Shown here piece by piece: positions 34,887 through 40,037 of a stretch of DNA of 40,037 bases (position 1 is its first letter; each line of letters starts with the position of its first letter). The notes beneath the pieces were generated by a model. That model made no database searches, was not told where the DNA came from, and saw nothing but the letters and a program-made list of their open reading frames with translations. The position numbers and the translations under genes were made by a program. The DNA comes from an uncultured Prevotellaceae bacterium (GTDB taxonomy: Bacteria; Bacteroidota; Bacteroidia; Bacteroidales; Bacteroidaceae). The stretch spans positions 12,335 to 52,371 of the forward strand of contig ONGG01000033.1 in NCBI GenBank assembly GCA_900317305.1, given 5' to 3'.

Positions 34887-36686
34887 TTAGTATCCGGGAT
34901 TCTGGTATACGTCGCCATTGCTGATGGCCTGGATGAATGCCTGTGGGATGGGGCGCAGCGCATACTCGGGCTTGTAATACTGGCCCAGGTCGGGATGCGT
35001 CTCCTTCAGGTAGTTGGCGTCTTTCATCATACCCGTGCGCTTCAGGTCGTAGAAGCGGCTGTACTCACCACAAAGCTCACGTCCGCGCTCGTCGAGGATG
35101 GTGCGGATGGTGGGCGTGCCCGTGAGGAGCTTGGCTCCGGCGCGCTGTCTCACCTTATTGATATTGGCCAGCGCGTTGGCACCCTGGTTCAGGTAGAGGT
35201 TGGCCTCGGCGGCGATGAGGTAGATCTCCGACATACGCATGATGAAGGTGGCGTTCAGGTTACCGTTACGCATCTTTCCGGCATTGGCCACATAGTAGTT
35301 GTCGCTCTTGTGCTTGCTGAGCGAGGGATAGATGTAGCGGAAGAGGTTGTCCTTGCCATTGAGCGTCATCTTCACGTTGCGGGCATTGTCGTCGTACACG
35401 TCCTTGTAGTCCACGAGCAGGTATTTCGACGTGGCCTTTCCGGCCACCTCCTGTGCGTAGTTCACATCCTGCGGCACCACGATGCGGTAGGCCAGTTCGC
35501 CGGGAGCGAGCGACTGTCCCACCACGCTGGCATCCTTGTTGAAGTTGGCCTGCGTGTTGGCATCCCAGGTGAAGTTCTGGTTGGCGTTCCACTCTGTGGT
35601 GAACGAGGCGTGGTAGCGTGGGTCGAGCGTGCCATCGTCCTGCACGAAGAGGCTGAGCAGGTGCTGGGTGGGCATGAAGTAGCCCTCGGCGTCGTACTCA
35701 TACGAGAGCACGGCATCCTGGGTCTTCGTCCAGGCGCCAAACTGGCTCAGTGCGCACTGGAAATCCTCGTCCATACGGTTGCACTTCCAGTTGCCGTTGC
35801 TCGAGCCGTGACCGTCCTTGCCGGCATACCAGCGGTGCTTCCAGAGGGCCTCTTTGTTCTCCATATTGTTGGCCTGCTTGAACACCTCCTCGAAGGTGGG
35901 ATACATGTAGGCGCCATAGTTGCCGCCGCCCGACTCGCAGTCGGCTATCAGTTTGTTGGCGGTGTCGAGGGCTTTCTGCACATATTCGGTGGTGCCATAC
36001 TCATAGGTCTGCAGGTAGGCCTTGGCGAGCATGCCGAGGGCAGCCTTCTTGGTAGGCGTGGTGCAGGTGGCGTCGGTGCCCTTCTGCAACCACTCCACGG
36101 CAAACTCCAGGTCGGGGAGGATGATATCCTGGTACACCTGCAGCGGCTCGGTGCGTGTGGGGTCGTAGACGGTAGAGGTTGGCGGCTCGGTGATGACGGT
36201 CACGGCACCAAACTGCTCCACGGCGTTGAAGTAGTACATGGCGCGCATGAAGCGTGCGATGGCCACCTGGTAGTTGCGCTCGGCCTCGGTCTTGAAAGGC
36301 ACCTTGTCGGCCTTCGAGATGGCGATGTTGCAGGCACCGATGCCGTCGTAGATACAGTTCCACATATTGGCGGTGTGGCTGATGCTGGGAGCGGCTCCGG
36401 CGTCGAACCAGAAGTACTGGGTGTACGAGGAGTTGATATTGGCGCGGTAGGTCCACAGGTCGGTGTCGCCTTCCGTGAACATCATGTAGAACTCCGTTCC
36501 ATAGAGGTGTCGCTCCATGCCGAAGAAGGTCTGGTTCACCAGCGAGGCGTAGGTTTCCTCGGATGTGGCGAGGTTGTCCATGGTGAATCCGCCAGGGTTG
36601 GTCTCGTCGAGTGAGCATCCACTGAGAGAGGCCAGGGCTGCCGTCATAGCGGCAGACAGCAGGATATTCTTGATTTTGGTTTTCAT
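34887..36686 (-). CDS. SusD/RagB family surface lipoprotein
   Basis: This ligand-binding lid of the neighbouring SusC is 599 residues. The start is the ATG at 36686, preceded by a clear Shine-Dalgarno (AAAGGAGG, about 9 nt away), which is uncommon in this phylum. The signal peptide ends with lipobox LSGC, lipid cysteine 24. SusD features follow: TPR-like helices (YQVAIARFMRAMYYFNAVEQFG), ALGMLAKAYLQTYEYGT, MRMSEIYLIAAEANLYLNQG and the C-terminal LDERGRELCGEYSRFYDLKR motif shared by SusD-family proteins. It starts 19 bp after the SusC stop. It serves as the intact control for the damaged SusD at 2816-4450. Confidence 0.96.
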   Translation of the reverse strand: MKTKIKNILLSAAMTAALASLSGCSLDETNPGGFTMDNLATSEETYASLVNQTFFGMERHLYGTEFYMMFTEGDTDLWTYRANINSSYTQYFWFDAGAAPSISHTANMWNCIYDGIGACNIAISKADKVPFKTEAERNYQVAIARFMRAMYYFNAVEQFGAVTVITEPPTSTVYDPTRTEPLQVYQDIILPDLEFAVEWLQKGTDATCTTPTKKAALGMLAKAYLQTYEYGTTEYVQKALDTANKLIADCESGGGNYGAYMYPTFEEVFKQANNMENKEALWKHRWYAGKDGHGSSNGNWKCNRMDEDFQCALSQFGAWTKTQDAVLSYEYDAEGYFMPTQHLLSLFVQDDGTLDPRYHASFTTEWNANQNFTWDANTQANFNKDASVVGQSLAPGELAYRIVVPQDVNYAQEVAGKATSKYLLVDYKDVYDDNARNVKMTLNGKDNLFRYIYPSLSKHKSDNYYVANAGKMRNGNLNATFIMRMSEIYLIAAEANLYLNQGANALANINKVRQRAGAKLLTGTPTIRTILDERGRELCGEYSRFYDLKRTGMMKDANYLKETHPDLGQYYKPEYALRPIPQAFIQAISNGDVYQNPGY

Positions 36687-36705
36687 AATGTCTTTCCTCC
36701 TTTGA

Positions 36706-39700
36706 TTAGAATGTGATGTTAACACCAAACACGAACTGCTTGTAGGTGGGGAATGCGTCGGCTCCGCCCATTTCGGGGTCGGTGCCCTTCAACTGGCTCT
36801 CGGCGCAGATGATCCAGGGGTTATAGGCAGTGAAGTAGAACCTGCACTTCTCGATGAGGGCATGGCGGGTGAGGGCGCTGGGCAGGGTGTAACCGAAGGT
36901 GATGTTCTTGATTTTGAAGAACGAGCCGTCGAAGATGCGGAGCGCGGAGATGCCGATGCTCTGGTCGTCGCCCGAACCAGGTGCGGGATAGTAGGCGCCC
37001 TGGTTGTTCTCGGTCCAGTAGTCCACATCGGCAATCTGGTTCTCGGTGACGGCCGACTTGGCGGTGTAGAATCCGAGCAGTTTGCTCGAGATGGTCTGGC
37101 CAAGACGGGCCATGGCGTAGACGGTGAGGTCGAAGTTCTTGTAGGTGAACGTGTTGTTCAGACCAAGGATCCAGTTGGGATTCTGATGGCCGAGCACGCG
37201 GCGGTCTTGGTTGGCACTGTACTTGTGCTTGCCTTCGTCGGTGGAACCGTCGTCTTTCACCACGGGCACGGTCTCGATCTTCACCCATCCGGGTTTCACT
37301 CCATAGGTGTCGAGCTCTTCCTGCGATGCAGAGGTGCCCCAGATGCCGGCATACTTGTAGTCGTAGATCGACTTGATGGGGTGTCCCTCGAAGAGTCCCT
37401 CGTTCACGAGGTCGCCGTCGGGCAGTTTCTCGATGCGCTCGAGTTGCCATGTGGCGGTGAACGCGGTGCTCCATGTGAAGTCCTTGGTGAGGATGTTGCG
37501 GCTGTTGATGGTCATCTCAAAACCTTTGTTGCTGGTCTTGGCCAGGTTCTCCCAGGTGCTCAGAGGCGATCCCCAGCCGGTGGCACCGTTGGTGATGGGC
37601 ATGGTGCGCTTGAAGAGCAGGCCGCGGGTCACCGTGGTGTAGTAGTCGATGCTACCGTCGATGCGGCGGTTGAGGATGGCGAAGTCGAGACCGAAGTTCC
37701 AGTTGTACGACTTCTCCCATCCCAGCGACGGACTCTCGTAGGTGCCCGAGTACTGTGCGAAGGGCTGTGTGTGCGAGCCGTCGATGGTGATACCGCTACT
37801 GGTGTAGATATAGGCGGTGGTACTGGTGCCATAGGCGCCCACGCCGCCCGAGTTACCGGTGATACCGGCACCGATGCGGATCTTCAGGTTGTCGAGCCAG
37901 CTCTTCGTGCCTTCCATGAAGGCCTCGTCGCTCACGCGCCAGGCCACTGCTCCTGCGGGGAAGGAATCCCACTTGTTGCCTTCGGTGAAGAACGACACAC
38001 CGTCCCAGCGGTTGGAGAAGGTGAAGAGGTACTTGCCCTTGTAGGAGTAGTTGAAACGGAGGGCATACGACATCTTCTGGGTCTGGGTGAAGCCCGACTC
38101 CAGGTGCTGGCTGGTGGCCGACATCAGGCGCCAGTACTGCCATACGTCGAGGGCCTGGTTGCTGCCGCCGGCCAGTGCCTCCTCGGTGTTGTTCTTCGAC
38201 CATGACGACACGGCGGTGATGCCGAAGTCGTGGTCATCGGCCACGGTGCGGGTATAGGAGAGGATGTTTTCCCAGTTGTAGCCGTAGGCATCGTTGTAGG
38301 TCAGGTCGGCATGTGGCGAGCCTGCGTAGGTAGGACGGAGGGCGTTGGAGTACTTGCCCCAGTATTGTCCGAGCCTGGAGTGCGAGAGGGTGGCGTTCAC
38401 CTGTGAGCGGAAGTTGAGTCCGGCCAGCGGGGTGAGCTCCAGGTAACCGATGGCGTTGATGTAGGTATTGCGGGTGTTGCGCGCATACTGGTTGGTGATC
38501 TTGTCGGCCAGCGGACTGTATTGGTTCTCGATATACTCATGGTTCACGTTGCCGTTGGCATCATAGACCTCGCCCAGTGGCAGGGCTGCCAGTGCGCGGG
38601 TATAGGTCTTGTTGTCGCCACGGTCGTGGATGGTGTAGGTAAGGTTGGAGGTGAATCCCACCTTGGCCCAGTCGAAGATGCGCTGGTCTACGTTCAGGCG
38701 CAGGGCGTAGCGGTCGCGCTGCTCGTTGCTCAGCAAGCCCTTGTCCTGGCTGTAGACGGCAGAGGCGTAGACAAGGGTCTTCTCCGTGCCACCGGTCACC
38801 GACACCGAGTATTTCTGTGTGGTGGCCTTACGTCCAGACACCTCGTCCACCCAGTCAATCCACTTGCCCTGGTTGTAGGCATCGATGTAGGCCTGGTTGC
38901 CGCCGAGCAGTGCGTTCACGTTCTCGGGATAGCTGCCATTCTTGTATTTGTAGGCCTCGCGGTAGTAGTTGGTCCACTCTTCGCCCACCATGCCGTTCTT
39001 GTATTCGGGGGTGCCGCTCCAGCCGTAGTAGGCGTCGAAGTTCACCTTCACCTTGCCTGAGGCACCGCGCTTGGTGGTGATGATCACCACACCGTTGGCG
39101 CCTGCCGAACCGTAGATAGCGGTGGCCGAGGCATCTTTCAGCACGTCGACGCTCTCGATGTCGTTGGGACTCAGGTTGTCGTAGCTGCCAGGCAGTCCGT
39201 CGATGATGAACAGCGGCTGGTTGTCGCCATAGATGGAGCGTGAGCCACGGAGCAGCAGATTCACGCCCGCGCCAATCTCACCGCTCTCCTTGGTGATGTC
39301 GAAGCCGGCAATCTTTCCTTGCAGGGCCTCCATCACGTTTCCGGTAGGAGCAATCACCACATCGGCGTTCTTCATCGAGGTGACGGCACCTGTCAGGTCG
39401 CGTTTCTTCTGCGTACCGTAACCGATGACCACCACGTCGTCGAGACCCAGCACGTCGGGCTCCATGGTCAGGTTCATCGCGCCTTGTCCGGCCTGCATCG
39501 TCACCGTCTTGTAGCCGGCATACGAGAATTGCAGTTGCTGTCCGGGGGCAGCGTTCACACTAAAGTCGCCGTTGATGTCGGTCACCACGCCGCCATTGGT
39601 GCCCAGCACTCTCACTGTCACACCAATCAGTGGTTCTCCCGTCTCGTCGACTACATGACCTTTGACAGGCCTTGCCTGTTCTACTGCGTTTGGTCCGGGT

Positions 39701-39792
39701 GCGGCCACGCTGCTTTCTGCCCACATCTGAGCGGGCATCAACAGCGATAGAGCAAAACCAAAGACCACGCATGTTTTCATAGTTTTCTTCAT
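36706..39792 (-). CDS. SusC/RagA family TonB-linked outer membrane transporter
   Basis: This is a 1028-residue TonB-dependent barrel paired with the SusD downstream. The signal peptide ends near QMWA. A carboxypeptidase-regulatory-like domain follows at about 42-115 (VKGHVVDETGEPLIGVTVRV). Next come the motif DDVVVIGYGTQKKRDLTGAV, a plug domain (LFIIDGLPGSYDNLSPNDIE, ATAIYGSAGANGVVIITTKR) and a barrel ending in FVFGVNITF. Either Met1 (39792) or Met5 (39780) may be the start. No hydrolase, sulfatase or regulator is visible before the window ends, so the ligand is unknown. Confidence 0.96.
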   Translation of the reverse strand: MKKTMKTCVVFGFALSLLMPAQMWAESSVAAPGPNAVEQARPVKGHVVDETGEPLIGVTVRVLGTNGGVVTDINGDFSVNAAPGQQLQFSYAGYKTVTMQAGQGAMNLTMEPDVLGLDDVVVIGYGTQKKRDLTGAVTSMKNADVVIAPTGNVMEALQGKIAGFDITKESGEIGAGVNLLLRGSRSIYGDNQPLFIIDGLPGSYDNLSPNDIESVDVLKDASATAIYGSAGANGVVIITTKRGASGKVKVNFDAYYGWSGTPEYKNGMVGEEWTNYYREAYKYKNGSYPENVNALLGGNQAYIDAYNQGKWIDWVDEVSGRKATTQKYSVSVTGGTEKTLVYASAVYSQDKGLLSNEQRDRYALRLNVDQRIFDWAKVGFTSNLTYTIHDRGDNKTYTRALAALPLGEVYDANGNVNHEYIENQYSPLADKITNQYARNTRNTYINAIGYLELTPLAGLNFRSQVNATLSHSRLGQYWGKYSNALRPTYAGSPHADLTYNDAYGYNWENILSYTRTVADDHDFGITAVSSWSKNNTEEALAGGSNQALDVWQYWRLMSATSQHLESGFTQTQKMSYALRFNYSYKGKYLFTFSNRWDGVSFFTEGNKWDSFPAGAVAWRVSDEAFMEGTKSWLDNLKIRIGAGITGNSGGVGAYGTSTTAYIYTSSGITIDGSHTQPFAQYSGTYESPSLGWEKSYNWNFGLDFAILNRRIDGSIDYYTTVTRGLLFKRTMPITNGATGWGSPLSTWENLAKTSNKGFEMTINSRNILTKDFTWSTAFTATWQLERIEKLPDGDLVNEGLFEGHPIKSIYDYKYAGIWGTSASQEELDTYGVKPGWVKIETVPVVKDDGSTDEGKHKYSANQDRRVLGHQNPNWILGLNNTFTYKNFDLTVYAMARLGQTISSKLLGFYTAKSAVTENQIADVDYWTENNQGAYYPAPGSGDDQSIGISALRIFDGSFFKIKNITFGYTLPSALTRHALIEKCRFYFTAYNPWIICAESQLKGTDPEMGGADAFPTYKQFVFGVNITF

Positions 39793-40037
39793 GTGTAGGT
39801 TGGGTTTTTAGGTGAAAAAAATAATGTAACTTATTGTAACGACGCGAATAAATATGAAAAGTAACCATTTATCATCGGGAAAAATGCTTTCCCCTTACTC
39901 CGAAAAAGGTACCTTTTTGTATTGAAAAAGAATAATTGTCTAAAGTTTCGCAAGTGTTTTGACACCTGCATAATTTAACATAAAATAGGAATAAATAAAG
40001 CTTCGAAGTTTGCTCAACTCATTGGAAATGAGTAACT
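39793..40037. other. AT-rich upstream region of the second susC operon
   Basis: The region holds a 16-bp perfect palindrome AAAAAGGTACCTTTTT at 39903-39918, whose minus-strand TACCTTTT is one mismatch from a -7 box. A 7-bp hairpin ACTCATT/AATGAGT lies at 40017-40033. No exact TTTG/TAnnTTTG pair is seen. The window ends here. Confidence 0.4.

Noticed and set aside
34845-38205. Long plus-strand frames opposite the second SusD and SusC
   Set aside because: Both mirror the sense codons of well-supported genes and have no recognisable domain.

Overview
The window looks like a chromosomal segment of a Bacteroidales bacterium, most likely Prevotellaceae. The grounds are two SusC/SusD outer-membrane nutrient-uptake loci, a complex I operon without the NADH module, a type IX secretion (T9SS) type B sorting domain, lipoproteins with acidic residues after the lipid cysteine, and promoters of the Bacteroidetes form TTTG-N19-21-TAnnTTTG. 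No species is assigned.

Layout. 1-1015: pyrH (UMP kinase) preceded by a structured repeat and followed by a 9-nt tandem array and a bidirectional terminator. 1037-7912: a minus-strand SusC/SusD/lipoprotein operon whose SusD has lost its ribosome binding site and lipoprotein signal. 8002-9295: two orphan hypothetical genes, one possibly frameshifted. 9880-12500: a minus-strand group with a DUF3298-type lipoprotein, a SpoU/TrmH rRNA methyltransferase and a secreted SUMF1-fold protein. 12510-13009: a repeat-dense intergenic region. 13239-16913: a T9SS type B cargo protein, then uvrA. 17010-18656: comEC, convergent with uvrA, carrying an in-frame collagen-like minisatellite. 18859-28961: nuoA-B-CD-H-I-J-K-L-M-N on the minus strand. 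29055-30804: a BadF/GlcNAc-kinase-like gene and a divergent small outer-membrane barrel gene. 30926-33434: a RING-like/TerD-like protein preceded on the same strand by a complete tRNA cloverleaf with about 47 extra nucleotides in its anticodon arm. 33554-34683: a glycosyltransferase. 34771-39792: a second, intact SusC/SusD pair.

How the genes work together. The nuo operon encodes a membrane and connecting-arm complex I without NuoE, F and G, so its electron donor must be something other than the usual NADH module, as in other Bacteroidales. The two SusC/SusD pairs import glycans or similar ligands, but only the second looks fully functional. No glycoside hydrolase or regulator lies inside the window, so the substrates cannot be named.

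The most unusual material is (i) the tRNA-like RNA next to the RING/TerD protein, a candidate RNA-protein stress system; (ii) an 86-89 bp intergenic repeat that keeps two hairpins by compensatory change and carries minus-strand promoter boxes; and (iii) 9-nt and 15-nt minisatellites around and inside genes.
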